64,000 bases of DNA from Paenibacillus sp. RUD330 (GTDB taxonomy: Bacteria > Bacillota > Bacilli > Paenibacillales > Paenibacillaceae), in contig NZ_CP022655.2 in the NCBI RefSeq assembly GCF_002243345.2, positions 956,001 to 1,020,000 on the forward strand, given 5' to 3'. A program made the position numbers and the translations under genes. Under the pieces are notes generated by a model. That model was not told the DNA's origin. It saw only the letters and a program-made list of their open reading frames with translations, and did no database searches. Within the stretch, counting starts at the first letter, position 1. Each line of letters starts with the position of its first letter. Shown here one piece after another: positions 8,964-18,505 of this stretch.

Positions 8964-10382
8964 ATGGTGAAGCAAGCAGTAGGCGAGGAACAGGCCGTCA
9001 AGCATCGCAAGGCGGCTCAAGCATCCCAACAACGTCCGTCATCCGCAGCGCTGCGCAAGGCCGCGACGGCGGGAACTTTGGGAGCGCTGCTCCTGCTGAG
9101 CGCCGCATGCGGCAACAACGGCAACAGCAGCGGGAACAACGGCGGAGCGGCATCGCCGGCCCCGACGTCCGGAGCCAGCACCGCTCCGAGCGGCAGCCCG
9201 GCCCCCGCCAAGGACGTGAAGCTGGAGTTCTGGACGATCTCCCTCCAGCCGAAGTTCAACGACTTCTTCAACAAGCTGATCGACCAGTACGAGCAGGGAC
9301 ATCCCGGCGTCACCATCGACTGGAAGGACTATCCGTACGACGCCATCCAGGCCAAGCTGCTCGCAACCGCAGGCGGCAGCAATTCTCCCGACGTCGTCAA
9401 CCTCAACACGGAATTCGCCAGCCAGCTCGCCTCCAAGGGCGCTCTTGCCGACCTCAATCCGCTCATCGGCGACGAGGTGAAATCGAGCTTTTTCGACGGC
9501 ATCTACAATTCCACCGTCTTTGACGGAAAAGCATACGCCCTGCCGTGGTATACCGGCACCCAAGTCCTCTACATGAACACCAATCTGGTCAAGAAGGCCG
9601 GGCTTGATCCCGCCAATCCTCCCAAAACCAAGGAGGAGCTCTATGAGTGGTCCAGGCAGATCAAGGCCAAGACGGGCGCTTCGGGGTACGCGACCCAGTT
9701 CGGCGCGAATATCCTCCCGAGCGAGGGCGTTCCGATCCTGGACGAGGCGCGGACCGGCGCAGCCTTCAATACGGATGCCGGCATAGCAGTCGTACAGCAG
9801 CTGAAAACCCTCGTGGACGAGGGCGTCATCGTCAAGGACGACGCCAAGTTCGACAAGCAGATCCAATATTACTCCAGCGAGCAGGTGGCGTTCGAGCTGT
9901 CCGGCCCATCCTTCATCAACTTCCTCAAGACATCCGCTCCGGATGTGTACAAAAACACGATCGCGGTGCCGCTGCCGACGGGCAAGGCGGATCTGCGCTA
10001 TTCCAACTCCATGAACCTGGTTGTGCCGAAGGGCTCCAAGGACCCGCAGGCAGCGGCCGACTTCGCCGCCTTCGTCACGAACGCGGATAACCAGACCGCC
10101 TTCTCCAAGGATTCCAATACGCTGCCGGCGACGAAGAAATCGATCGAGGATCCGTTCTTCTCCGAATCCGACAATACGCTGGAATCCCAGGCCAAGATCG
10201 CTTCGGCGCAGAGCCTTGACAAGGCTCAGGAGTATTACCTGGGCATACCTGCAGCGGGCGACATCAATACCGCCGTCTCCAAGGAGCTGCAGAACATCAT
10301 CCTGAACGGCGGCGACGTCAAGAAGGGACTGGATGCGGCGGCTGCCAAAGTGAACGAGGCCATCAAAGCCCCGGCCAAATGA
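8964..10382 (+). CDS. Sugar ABC transporter substrate-binding lipoprotein (family 1)
   Basis: A MalE-like family 1 solute-binding protein, 472 residues, anchored by a lipid to the outer face of the membrane. The signal has a long basic N-region, a hydrophobic core and a lipobox LSAAC with Cys49. A Gly/Asn/Ser/Ala/Pro-rich linker follows, then the binding fold (KLEFWTISLQ onward; YALPWYTGTQVLYMN is a family hallmark). The ATG at 8964 is chosen because AAGAGAGGGTGA ends 8 nt before it; an in-frame GTG at 8952 overlaps that site. It heads an operon with two permeases and amino-sugar enzymes. The ligand is probably an amino sugar or a glycan containing it (inference). Confidence 0.92.
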   Translation: MVKQAVGEEQAVKHRKAAQASQQRPSSAALRKAATAGTLGALLLLSAACGNNGNSSGNNGGAASPAPTSGASTAPSGSPAPAKDVKLEFWTISLQPKFNDFFNKLIDQYEQGHPGVTIDWKDYPYDAIQAKLLATAGGSNSPDVVNLNTEFASQLASKGALADLNPLIGDEVKSSFFDGIYNSTVFDGKAYALPWYTGTQVLYMNTNLVKKAGLDPANPPKTKEELYEWSRQIKAKTGASGYATQFGANILPSEGVPILDEARTGAAFNTDAGIAVVQQLKTLVDEGVIVKDDAKFDKQIQYYSSEQVAFELSGPSFINFLKTSAPDVYKNTIAVPLPTGKADLRYSNSMNLVVPKGSKDPQAAADFAAFVTNADNQTAFSKDSNTLPATKKSIEDPFFSESDNTLESQAKIASAQSLDKAQEYYLGIPAAGDINTAVSKELQNIILNGGDVKKGLDAAAAKVNEAIKAPAK

Positions 10383-10435
10383 CCCCATGGCTGCCGGACC
10401 TCGCTACCTATCCTGATTAGGACGGTGAAAAGGAA

Positions 10436-11320
10436 ATGCGCAGAAGAAGCCTCGCCTCCGATGCGCTTCCGGCCTGGAGCTTCATGGCTCCGGGCCTTCT
10501 CGTTATCGGAGTTTTTGTTTTGTTTCCCATCCTGTACAGCATCCCGCTCGCGCTGACCAACTACTCGGTGCTCGGCGAGACGGATTTCGTCGGCCTGGAC
10601 AACTTCGTCAAGGCGTTCAAGGACGACAGCTTCATCGCCTCCCTCCGGAATTCGATGACGTACGTCCTCGTCGTTCCGGTGCTGCAGCTGCTGTCGATTC
10701 TGATGGCGATCCTCGTCAACAGCCGCATTCCGGGCATCAAGGCGTTCCGCGCCGCCTACTACATTCCGGTCGTCACCTCGATGGTCGCCGTCGCGCTCAT
10801 GTGGAACTGGCTGCTCAGCCAGAACGGCCTCGTCAACTACATCCTGATGGAGCTCGGCATCATCCGGGAGAAGATCGGCTGGCTCTCGACCAGCTCGACC
10901 GCTCTCTATGTGCTCATGTTCATCACCTTGTGGAAAGGGCTCGGCTATTACATGATGCTGTATCTGGCCGGCCTTCAGGCGATTCCCGCCGATCTGTACG
11001 AGGCGGCGATCGTGGACGGAGCTACAGCGGCCCAGCGGATCCGCCATATCACCATTCCGCTGCTGCGTCCGTACGTCTTCTTCTGCAGCCTGATTTCCCT
11101 CATGGGCGCCATCCGCGTCTTCGACGAGATGTTCGTGCTGACGAACGGAGGACCGGGCAATGCGACGCTGACCTCCAGCCTCTACATTTACCAGGAGGGC
11201 ATCACCAAGCTGAATTACGGGTATGCCTCGGCGCTCGGGCTGATCGTCAGCGTCATTGTCGGCGTCGTCAGCGTCATCGTATTCCGGGTCAATCAGAAAG
11301 GCGGGGTGAATCCATATTGA
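10436..11320 (+). CDS. Sugar ABC transporter permease (MalF type)
   Basis: A 294-residue integral membrane subunit of a carbohydrate importer, with about six predicted helices. The cytoplasmic EAA loop that contacts the ATPase is visible as YEAAIVDGATAAQRIRHITIP near residues 185-205. It follows the binding-protein gene by 53 bp, and its stop overlaps the start of the second permease. No ATPase gene is present in the operon, so a shared MsmX/MsmK-type ATPase encoded elsewhere is likely. Confidence 0.92.
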   Translation: MRRRSLASDALPAWSFMAPGLLVIGVFVLFPILYSIPLALTNYSVLGETDFVGLDNFVKAFKDDSFIASLRNSMTYVLVVPVLQLLSILMAILVNSRIPGIKAFRAAYYIPVVTSMVAVALMWNWLLSQNGLVNYILMELGIIREKIGWLSTSSTALYVLMFITLWKGLGYYMMLYLAGLQAIPADLYEAAIVDGATAAQRIRHITIPLLRPYVFFCSLISLMGAIRVFDEMFVLTNGGPGNATLTSSLYIYQEGITKLNYGYASALGLIVSVIVGVVSVIVFRVNQKGGVNPY

Positions 11321-12204
11321 TGAATCCACCGAGTATGGACCGCTCCGTCCAAAGCCTGGAACGGAATGCCCGGCGCAGCAGGCAGCCGCGCCGCATGCTG
11401 ACGCTGGCGGTCGGCTACCTGCTTCTGCTGCTGCTGGCCTTGTTCATGATGGGGCCGTTTCTCTGGCTGCTCAGCGTGTCCCTCATGCCGGGGAAGAACG
11501 TGTTCGCCTTCCCGCCGCCGATCTTCCCGACCTTCGTCAAGCTGACCAACTACACGGAGGTTTGGGGCTTCATCAATTTTCCCAAATACATCGGCAATAC
11601 GCTGATCATCACCGCGCTCGGCCTCGCGCTCAACCTGGTGCTGTCGCTGACGACCGCCTATCCTCTGGCCAAAATGCGCTTCAAGGGACGCTCGCTCGTC
11701 TTCGCGATCCTCGTCTCCACGATGATCATTCCGTCGTCGACGGCGCTCATCGTCCATTACCTGACGATCGGCTGGCTCGGCCTCATCGGATCCTATATCG
11801 GCGTCGTGCTTCCGTCGGCCGTGTCCGTCTTCAACATCTTCCTGATGCGGCAGACGTTCATGGGCGTGCCCGACGACATCCGCGACTCCGGCAAGATCGA
11901 CGGAGCTTCCGAGCTGCGGATCTTCCTGCGGCTCATGGTGCCGATGGTGAAGCCGGGCATTGCCGTCATTCTGCTGCTGGAATTCATGGCGTACTGGAAC
12001 AACTTCCTCTGGCCGATCGTCGTGCTCGACGATCCCGGCAAGTATCCGCTCGCAGCGGCGCTGACGTATCTGAACGGCCAGTTCGCCTACAACTTCGGCT
12101 GGATCGCGGCCGGCACGATCCTGTCGGTGCTGCCGATCATCCTCGTGTTCCTGTTCACGCAGCGGTATTACATGGAAGGGATTTCGGGAGCGGTGAAAGG
12201 GTAG
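11320..12204 (+). CDS. Sugar ABC transporter permease (MalG type)
   Basis: Second membrane subunit of the importer, 294 residues. Its ATG at 11320 shares a base with the TGA of the preceding permease, which implies translational coupling. A basic N-terminus (RNARRSRQPRR) precedes the first helix. The EAA motif reads DSGKIDGASELRIFLRLMVP. The C-terminal RYYMEGISGAVKG is typical of MalG-like proteins. Confidence 0.92.
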   Translation: MNPPSMDRSVQSLERNARRSRQPRRMLTLAVGYLLLLLLALFMMGPFLWLLSVSLMPGKNVFAFPPPIFPTFVKLTNYTEVWGFINFPKYIGNTLIITALGLALNLVLSLTTAYPLAKMRFKGRSLVFAILVSTMIIPSSTALIVHYLTIGWLGLIGSYIGVVLPSAVSVFNIFLMRQTFMGVPDDIRDSGKIDGASELRIFLRLMVPMVKPGIAVILLLEFMAYWNNFLWPIVVLDDPGKYPLAAALTYLNGQFAYNFGWIAAGTILSVLPIILVFLFTQRYYMEGISGAVKG

Positions 12205-12314
12205 TGACGCATGGACGAGGACGCTCCGCCTGACCGGGGAGCGCAGGAGGCTCGGACAAGGCCGGCAGCGTCCGACCGAAGCCGCCATGCGGGAAGAAAG
12301 GAGCTGACGACGTT

Positions 12315-14012
12315 ATGCATCCGACATCGGGCCCGAAGGCGAAGGTCGTATACCTGCCGCTGGACGAGCGCCCCTGCAACTACGATTTTCCTTGGCTGCT
12401 GTCGCGCGGGAGCGATCTGGAGCTAGTGCGCCCGCCGATGGAATGGATGGGCGACAAGAAGAAGCCTGGCCGCATCCGCGAGCTCGGCGACTGGCTGGAA
12501 CGGGAGGCCGCGGACGCCGAGGCGGCGATCGTATCCATCGACACGCTGCTGTACGGCGGCATCGTCCCTTCCCGGCTGCACGGGCTTGGCGAGCACGAGG
12601 CCGCCGCTCCGCTGGAGAGGCTGCGCCGCATCCGCCAAAGCAATCCGACGCTCAAGCTGTACGCCTTCCACCTTCTGATGAGATGTCCCCGCTATTCCAG
12701 CTCCGACGAGGAGCCGGATTATTACGGGGAGTGGGGACGGGAGCTGTTCCTGCTCGGTTATTACGGCCACCGGGAAAGGCTGGGCGAGGCTTCGGCGGAG
12801 GAGCTGGCCGAGCTGGAGGCTATCCGCGGCCGGCTGCCGGGAGACGTCCGCGACGACTACCTGCAGCGCCGGGCGGTGAACGCCGCCGCCAACCGGGCTT
12901 CGCTGGAGCTGGCGGCGGACGGCACGCTCGATTTTCTCGCGCTGCCCCAGGACGACGCCGCTCCTTACGGCTGGACGGCGCTGGACCAGCAAGCGGTGCG
13001 GGAGCGGATCCGGGAGCTGGGAGCCGAGCTGCGGACGCTCATGTATCCGGGAGCGGACGAGGCGGGCTGCACGCTGCTCGCCCGGCTCGTCAACGCCAGG
13101 CACGATGCGGTCCCGCTCGTCTACCCGAGATATTCCAGCACGCGGGGGCCTCAGATCACGCCGCTGTACGAGGACCGCATGCTCGGCGAAAGCCTCAAGC
13201 TCCATATCCTTGCGGCGGGCGGCTTGCTTGCGGAGAGCGCTGCCGACGGTGATCTTCTCCTGCTTGTCAATTCGCCGGGAGACAGGATGGGCGAGGCGAA
13301 CGGGCAGCTGAGCCCGGATGCCGGCTATGACGTGCAGAGGAGCGTAACGGAGCTGGCGGAGTACGGCCATTATGCGCTGAGCCGGCTGCGCAAGCCCGTG
13401 GCGGTCGCCGACGTCGCCTTCGCGAACGGAGGCGACCTGCAGCTGCTGAGGCTGCTCGGCAGGAAGGGCATGCTGCCCAGGCTGGCGGGAATCGCCGGCT
13501 GGAACACGAGCGCCAACTCCATCGGCACTGTGCTCGCGCAGCTGATGCTCTATGGCCGGTTCGGCTGCACGGGCAGCCACCTGGACTTCCTTGGCCTGCG
13601 CATCGCGGAGGACTACGGCTACTGCTCTGCCGTTCGCCGCCAGCTCGCCGACGGGCCGATCAAGGAGCTCGGCATGGACTATTTCGCCGTGGACGGACAG
13701 AGCGGCCGGGCTGCGGGCATGGTTCGGGAGGAGCTGGCCGGCTTCCTGGAAAGGGAGCTGGCCGGGAGCGGGCTTTCCGTGAAGATCCTGGATTGCCGGA
13801 TGCCGTGGAGGCGGATGTTCGAGGTCGGGCTGTCCGTAACAGCCGGGACCGATGAAGGAAGGTCCGATGCAGACGTGACCGGTGCGGCCGGGGCGGTCCC
13901 GGCGGAAGGATGCGGGGAATCTGAACTCTCGGCTGCCGGACGGTCCGGCATGCGGGAACCGTCCATGGAGAAAGCGGCCTCAGCCGCCGACAACAACGAG
14001 GCAAGGGGATGA
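12315..14012 (+). CDS. DUF4127 family protein
   Basis: A 565-residue cytoplasmic protein of the DUF4127 family, recognised by the N-terminal YLPLDERPCNY stretch, the IVSIDTLLYGGIVPSR segment and a later GWNTSANSIGTVLAQ motif. No biochemical function is established to my knowledge. There is no signal peptide. The last 60 or so residues are rich in Ala, Gly, Ser and Glu and look disordered. RBS AAAGGAG lies 11 nt before the ATG. It sits between the sugar permeases and the NanE epimerase in one operon, so a role in handling the imported carbohydrate is a fair inference. Confidence 0.85.
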   Translation: MHPTSGPKAKVVYLPLDERPCNYDFPWLLSRGSDLELVRPPMEWMGDKKKPGRIRELGDWLEREAADAEAAIVSIDTLLYGGIVPSRLHGLGEHEAAAPLERLRRIRQSNPTLKLYAFHLLMRCPRYSSSDEEPDYYGEWGRELFLLGYYGHRERLGEASAEELAELEAIRGRLPGDVRDDYLQRRAVNAAANRASLELAADGTLDFLALPQDDAAPYGWTALDQQAVRERIRELGAELRTLMYPGADEAGCTLLARLVNARHDAVPLVYPRYSSTRGPQITPLYEDRMLGESLKLHILAAGGLLAESAADGDLLLLVNSPGDRMGEANGQLSPDAGYDVQRSVTELAEYGHYALSRLRKPVAVADVAFANGGDLQLLRLLGRKGMLPRLAGIAGWNTSANSIGTVLAQLMLYGRFGCTGSHLDFLGLRIAEDYGYCSAVRRQLADGPIKELGMDYFAVDGQSGRAAGMVREELAGFLERELAGSGLSVKILDCRMPWRRMFEVGLSVTAGTDEGRSDADVTGAAGAVPAEGCGESELSAAGRSGMREPSMEKAASAADNNEARG

Positions 14013-14016
14013 CGGC

Positions 14017-14703
14017 ATGACGTCTTTGTGGGGGAAGGTGAAGGGCGGGCTGATCGTCTCCTGCCAGGCGCTGGAGGGAGAGCCGCTGCACGGTGCGGGC
14101 ATGATGGCGAGAATGGCGCTTGCGGCGGAGCAGGGAGGAGCCGCCGCCATCCGGGCCAACTCCGGCGCCGACGTGGCCGAGATCAAGAACGGTGTGGCCA
14201 TACCGGTCATCGGCATCGTCAAGCGCGATTACCCCGGCTCTCCGGTCTACATCACGCCGACGATGAAGGAAGTGGATGAGCTGGCGGATGCGGGGGCGGA
14301 CATGATCGCGTTCGACGCGACGCTCAGGCAGCGGCCGGGCGGCGTCACGGCGGAGCAGCTCGTCCGCTATATGCACGGCAGGGGGATTCCGGCGATGGCC
14401 GACATTTCCACGCTGGAGGAAGCTCTCGAAGCCGAGCGTGCAGGAGCCGATTGCGTCTCGACGACGCTTGCCGGCTATACGCCTTATTCGAGAAGCCTCG
14501 ACGGCCCTGATTTCGAGCTGGTGGAGCAAGCGGCCTCCAGCCTGCGGATTCCGGTGTTCGCCGAAGGGCGGATCAGCGACCCGGGCCAGGTGGCCAAGCT
14601 GCTCGGCCTGGGAGCCTGCGCCGTCGTCGTCGGATCGGCGATCACCCGTCCCCAATTGATCACAGAGCGGTTCGCCGCAGCCGCGAGAAGGAGTGTCCGC
14701 TAG
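14017..14703 (+). CDS. nanE: N-acetylmannosamine-6-phosphate 2-epimerase
   Basis: Converts N-acetylmannosamine-6-phosphate to N-acetylglucosamine-6-phosphate, the step that feeds ManNAc and sialic acid into GlcNAc catabolism. It has 228 residues and a TIM-barrel fold. Recognisable segments are GLIVSCQALEGEPLHG, IRANSGADVAEIK, PVIGIVKRDYPGSPVYITPT, DATLRQRP, MADISTLEEAL, STTLAGYT and FAEGRISDPGQ. The catalytic Lys is expected in GIVKRDY. The ATG at 14017 is 4 nt after the DUF4127 stop and has AAGGGG upstream. No nanA lyase is in the operon, so the substrate may be ManNAc itself or a different amino sugar. Confidence 0.93.
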   Translation: MTSLWGKVKGGLIVSCQALEGEPLHGAGMMARMALAAEQGGAAAIRANSGADVAEIKNGVAIPVIGIVKRDYPGSPVYITPTMKEVDELADAGADMIAFDATLRQRPGGVTAEQLVRYMHGRGIPAMADISTLEEALEAERAGADCVSTTLAGYTPYSRSLDGPDFELVEQAASSLRIPVFAEGRISDPGQVAKLLGLGACAVVVGSAITRPQLITERFAAAARRSVR

Positions 14704-14705
14704 AG

Positions 14706-15542
14706 ATGGATTTGAGATTGAAGGTCGGTTCCTATTATCCCTCCTTGACGAAGTCGGAGCAGAAGGTCGCCGACTATGTGCTGAACGCTTCGGAGGATAT
14801 CATCTACCGCTCGGTGACGGAGCTCGCGGAGCTGTCCGCCGTCGGGGAAACGACGGTCATGCGGTTCTGCAGAGCGATCGGCTTCAAAGGATACCAGGAT
14901 TTCAAGCTTGCGCTCGCCCAGGATTACAGCCCGCGCAGGCAGCAGGAGAGCGGCGGGCATTCCGATGCCACGCCGGATGATTACGCGGAGCTCGTCTACA
15001 GGGAGACCTCCTCGATTCTGGCCGATACGATGAGCCTGCTCGACCGCGCCAAGCTGGAGGAAGCGGTAGCCCGCATGGATGCGGCCGGCTACGTCCAGTT
15101 TTTCGGCGTCGGGGCATCGGGCATTACCGCGCTGGACGCCAAGAACCGGCTGCTGCGCATCGGCAGGCGCGCCGAAGCTGTGGCGGACGCCCATTTTCAG
15201 GCGATGATGGCCGTCACGATGGGCCCCGGGGACGTCGCCTTCGGAATCAGCCTCAGCGGCAGCACCCTCGACACGGTCGACATGCTGACCAAAGCCCGGC
15301 AGCAGGGAGCCTACGTCATCGCTGTGACCAACTACGCCAAATCGCCTATAACGGCGGCGGCCGATCTCGTGCTGCTCACGGCGGGCAAGGAATCTCCGCT
15401 TGAAGGAGGCTCCATCGGAGCGAAGATCTCGCAGCTTCTGCTGATCGACATGATCTGCGAGGGGCTGGCCCGGCTCGATCTCGCCCGTACGCGGGAGATG
15501 AAGGAACGGACGGCCAAGGCGGTCATCGAACGGATTTATTGA
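14706..15542 (+). CDS. RpiR/MurR-family transcriptional regulator
   Basis: A 278-residue regulator with an N-terminal HTH_6 domain (about residues 1-75; SVTELAELSAVGETTVMRFCRAIGFKGYQDFK) and a C-terminal SIS sugar-phosphate-binding domain (about 120-250; FGVGASGITALDAKNRLLRIG and GISLSGSTLDTV). Regulators of this family usually sense phosphosugars. Its place between nanE and the kinase suggests it controls this operon in response to ManNAc-6-P or GlcNAc-6-P (inference). RBS AAGGAG lies 11 nt before the ATG, and the gene starts 2 nt after the nanE stop. Confidence 0.93.
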   Translation: MDLRLKVGSYYPSLTKSEQKVADYVLNASEDIIYRSVTELAELSAVGETTVMRFCRAIGFKGYQDFKLALAQDYSPRRQQESGGHSDATPDDYAELVYRETSSILADTMSLLDRAKLEEAVARMDAAGYVQFFGVGASGITALDAKNRLLRIGRRAEAVADAHFQAMMAVTMGPGDVAFGISLSGSTLDTVDMLTKARQQGAYVIAVTNYAKSPITAAADLVLLTAGKESPLEGGSIGAKISQLLLIDMICEGLARLDLARTREMKERTAKAVIERIY

Positions 15543-15593
15543 CCTGGGACGGCGCTGCCTTCGCCATGAAGGCTTGATCATCAAGGATCGGAG

Positions 15594-16517
15594 GTGGGCG
15601 GGATCGCGACGCTGGTAGGAATCGATATCGGAGGCACTTCCATTAAAGGAATCGCCGCGGATCATCGGGGGCGCATTCTGGAGGAGCTGTCGGTGCCGAC
15701 GGAAGCGGCTCGCGGCCGGACGGGAATCCTCTCCTCGCTGGACAATCTGGCGGCGCTGCTGCTGGAGAGGCATCCCGAGTCCGAGGCGATCGGAATCGCC
15801 AGCGCGGGCCGCATCGATGCGGGCAGCGGGGAAGTCGCCTATGCGACGGACAACCTGCCCGGCTGGACCGGCATGCGGCTCTCGGAGTGGGCCGGACTCC
15901 GCTTCGGGCTGCCGGTAAGCGTGGACAACGACGCCAATGCGGCGCTGCTCGGCGAATGCTGGGTCGGCTCCGGAAGAGGGCTGCGCGACGCGGTCATGCT
16001 GACGCTCGGCACCGGAGTCGGAGGAGCCAATCTTGCCGGCGGCAGGCTGCTGCGCGGAGCCCGCTGGGGAGGCGGAGACTGGGGCCATGTCGTGCTCGTG
16101 CCGGGCGGACGTCCATGCAACTGCGGCCGCCGGGGCTGCGCGGAGATGTACCTGTCGGGCACGGCGCTCATGCGCGATGCCTCTGCGGCTTTCGGTCCGA
16201 TCGGGCCGGAAGGGCTGATGGAGCGGTACCGGGCAGGAGATGCTGCTGCTCAGGGGCTGCTTCGGAATTATGCGGGGATGCTGGCCGTATTTATCGGCAA
16301 TCTGGCCGCCGCCCTCGATCCCGAAGCCGTCCTGCTGGGAGGCGGCGCCGCGGATTCGCTGCGGGAGTGGCGGCCGCTGCTGGACGAGGCGCTGGCCTCG
16401 GAGGGCGCGAGGATCGAGCTGCGTCCGGCTCTGCTCGGCACGGCGGCAGGCTGCTGCGGCGCCGCGAAGATGGCGCTGGACCTGATGGGAAGAAGAACGG
16501 AGGAGGAGACGGCATGA
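15594..16517 (+). CDS. ROK-family sugar kinase (candidate ManNAc kinase)
   Basis: An ATP-dependent hexose or amino-sugar kinase, 307 residues. The N-terminal phosphate loop GIDIGGTSIKG, the DNDANAALLGE catalytic Asp segment and GTGVGGANLAGG are present. The zinc-binding CNCGRRGCAE motif is intact. With nanE next to it, N-acetylmannosamine is the most likely substrate (inference). The GTG start at 15594 uses AAGGA at 15583-15587; a GGAGG overlaps the start codon itself, so a slightly later start cannot be excluded. Its stop overlaps the ATG of the FAD oxidoreductase (ATGA). Confidence 0.9.
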   Translation: MGGIATLVGIDIGGTSIKGIAADHRGRILEELSVPTEAARGRTGILSSLDNLAALLLERHPESEAIGIASAGRIDAGSGEVAYATDNLPGWTGMRLSEWAGLRFGLPVSVDNDANAALLGECWVGSGRGLRDAVMLTLGTGVGGANLAGGRLLRGARWGGGDWGHVVLVPGGRPCNCGRRGCAEMYLSGTALMRDASAAFGPIGPEGLMERYRAGDAAAQGLLRNYAGMLAVFIGNLAAALDPEAVLLGGGAADSLREWRPLLDEALASEGARIELRPALLGTAAGCCGAAKMALDLMGRRTEEETA

Positions 16518-18115
16518 AGATGCAGGAGCTGGAAGCGGATGTGCTGATCATCGGCGGAGGTCTTGGAGGGACGGCCGCGGCGCTGGCCGCGGCGCGGGAA
16601 GGATGCCGGGTCATCCTGACGGAGGAGACCGATTGGATCGGCGGGCAGCTGACTTCGCAGGCGGTGCCTCCCGACGAGCACCGATGGATCGAGAGCTGCG
16701 GCTGCACGGCTTCGTTCCGGGAGCTGAGGGAGCGGATCCGCGCGTACTACCGGGCCAACTATCCGCTCACGGAGGCGGCCCGGGCCGACAAGCTGCTCAA
16801 CCCCGGCAACGGCTGGGTCAGCCGCCTGGCGCATGAGCCCCGCGTCGCGCTGTCCGTATTGGAGGCGATGCTGGCTCCGTACGTCAACAGCGGCAAGCTG
16901 CGGATCCTCAAGGAAACGGCCGCCGTAAGCGCAGAGACGGAGGGAGATCTGGTGTCTTCCGTAACGGTCGCCTGCCGCAGGACGGACCGCCGCATGATCC
17001 TGCGCGCGCCGTATGTGCTGGATGCGACGGAATGCGGCGATCTGCTCCCGATGACGGGGACGGAATATGCGGTCGGCTCGGAATCCCGCAGCGAGAGCGG
17101 CGAGCCGCATGCGCCGGAGACGGGCGATCCGGAGGATGTGCAGGCGTTCACCCATGTGGCGGCGCTGGAGTACATTCCCGGAGCGGACTTCACGCCGGAG
17201 AAGCCTCCGGAAATGTATTCGTACTGGAGGGATCTCGTCCCGCCGTTTTCCCCTTACCCGCTGCTGAGCTGGTTCGCTACCGATGCCAATGACACGACGA
17301 AGAAAAAGGAGTTCACCCTGCTGCCCAACGACAAGGGCGTCACCTCCCTGTGGGATTACCGCCGGATTCTGGATCCCCGCCATCTTGCGGCTCCTCTCTA
17401 TGACGGAGATCTGTCGCTGCTCAACTGGGCCCAGAACGATTATTATCTGGGCACGATCCTGGATGTTCCTCCGACCGTCAAGGAGGATCGGCTGTATGCG
17501 GCGAGGCAGCTGACGCTGTCCGTCGTCTACTGGCTGCAGACGGAGGCGCCGCGGCTCGACGGGGGCAAGGGCTGGCCTGGCGTGCGGCTGCGGCCGGATG
17601 TGCTGGGGACGAAGGACGGCCTCGCCAAGTCCGTCTACATCCGGGAATCCCGCCGCATCAAGGCGATCCAGACGATTACGGAGGCCGACGTCAGCAAGGA
17701 GATGCGCGGCAGCGAGGGCATCCGAAGGTACGGGGACAGCGTCGGAGTCGGCAGCTATCATCTGGATCTTCATCATACGACCGTGACGTACCGGAGCTTC
17801 TACATTCCCAACTATCCGTACGAGATCCCGCTCGGGGCTCTCATCCCGGTGCGGATGAACAACCTGCTTCCCGCCTGCAAGAACATCGGCACGACCCAGA
17901 TTTCCAACGGCTGCTACCGCCTGCACCCGACGGAGTGGAACATCGGCGAGGCTGCCGGGGCGCTCGCCGCCTATTGCCTCCGCACCGGGCTGCGGCCGCG
18001 CGAGGTGCGCGGAGAAGCCGAGCGTCTGGCCGGCTACCAGGAGCTGCTGGCGTCCCGCGGCGTGGAGATGCACTGGCCGGAGGATGTGGAGAAGGAGGTG
18101 GTCGAGGGAGCGTGA
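16514..18115 (+). CDS. FAD-dependent oxidoreductase (FAD_oxidored family)
   Basis: A 533-residue flavoprotein. The N-terminal dinucleotide-binding motif ADVLIIGGGLGGTAAALAAAREGCRV is clear, followed by ETDWIGGQLTSQ. The protein is typical of the FAD_oxidored (PF12831-like) group often encoded in carbohydrate-use loci. A C-terminal FAD-contact region reads HPTEWNIGEAAGALAAYC. It is cytoplasmic, with no signal. Translation is coupled to the kinase through an ATGA overlap. The substrate is unknown. In this setting it may oxidise a hydroxyl of the imported sugar so that an unusual linkage or substituent can be removed (inference). Confidence 0.88.
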   Translation: MKMQELEADVLIIGGGLGGTAAALAAAREGCRVILTEETDWIGGQLTSQAVPPDEHRWIESCGCTASFRELRERIRAYYRANYPLTEAARADKLLNPGNGWVSRLAHEPRVALSVLEAMLAPYVNSGKLRILKETAAVSAETEGDLVSSVTVACRRTDRRMILRAPYVLDATECGDLLPMTGTEYAVGSESRSESGEPHAPETGDPEDVQAFTHVAALEYIPGADFTPEKPPEMYSYWRDLVPPFSPYPLLSWFATDANDTTKKKEFTLLPNDKGVTSLWDYRRILDPRHLAAPLYDGDLSLLNWAQNDYYLGTILDVPPTVKEDRLYAARQLTLSVVYWLQTEAPRLDGGKGWPGVRLRPDVLGTKDGLAKSVYIRESRRIKAIQTITEADVSKEMRGSEGIRRYGDSVGVGSYHLDLHHTTVTYRSFYIPNYPYEIPLGALIPVRMNNLLPACKNIGTTQISNGCYRLHPTEWNIGEAAGALAAYCLRTGLRPREVRGEAERLAGYQELLASRGVEMHWPEDVEKEVVEGA

Positions 18116-18505
18116 GGCATGCGGCCTAGACGACTTCAGCCCTCTTGGGCAGCTGCTGCCGCCGCGAGCGGGATGAGGGGCTGGAGGAAGCGGCGGCCTG
18201 CCGCTTGGACGCAAGAAATAGGGAGCAGGATGACAGCGCGGGCAGGTGAATGACGAGAGCGATAGGAAATGAAACCGAAGCAATCATTAGGCGAGCGAAA
18301 AGTTCTGGCTGCGAAAAGGATAGGGAAGAAGTCCGTGAACATTTCTCGGGCAGGCATGAAATCGGAAGGAACAGGGCAACGATGGAAGAGCAGAATGGAC
18401 GATTGGGACACACTGGACAACAGGGTCGAAAGGGGAACTTCCTTCCGATCCGCCGCTGAAGGAAGCCGGGCTAGACAACCCATGATCGAACAGGAGGAAT
18501 TGTTC
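18116..18505 (+). other. Gene-free stretch after the NanE operon
   Basis: No gene is supported. A short hairpin (AAGCGGC/GCCGCTT, 18188-18206) without a T tract lies 70 bp after the last stop and may weakly end the operon. The rest shows no clear promoter or repeat, although the next gene must be expressed from here. Confidence 0.4.

Noticed and set aside
16268-18283. 671-codon minus-strand open frame over the kinase and FAD oxidoreductase
   Set aside because: It is antisense to two clear genes, spans their boundary and has an Arg/Pro/His-rich composition without any known domain.
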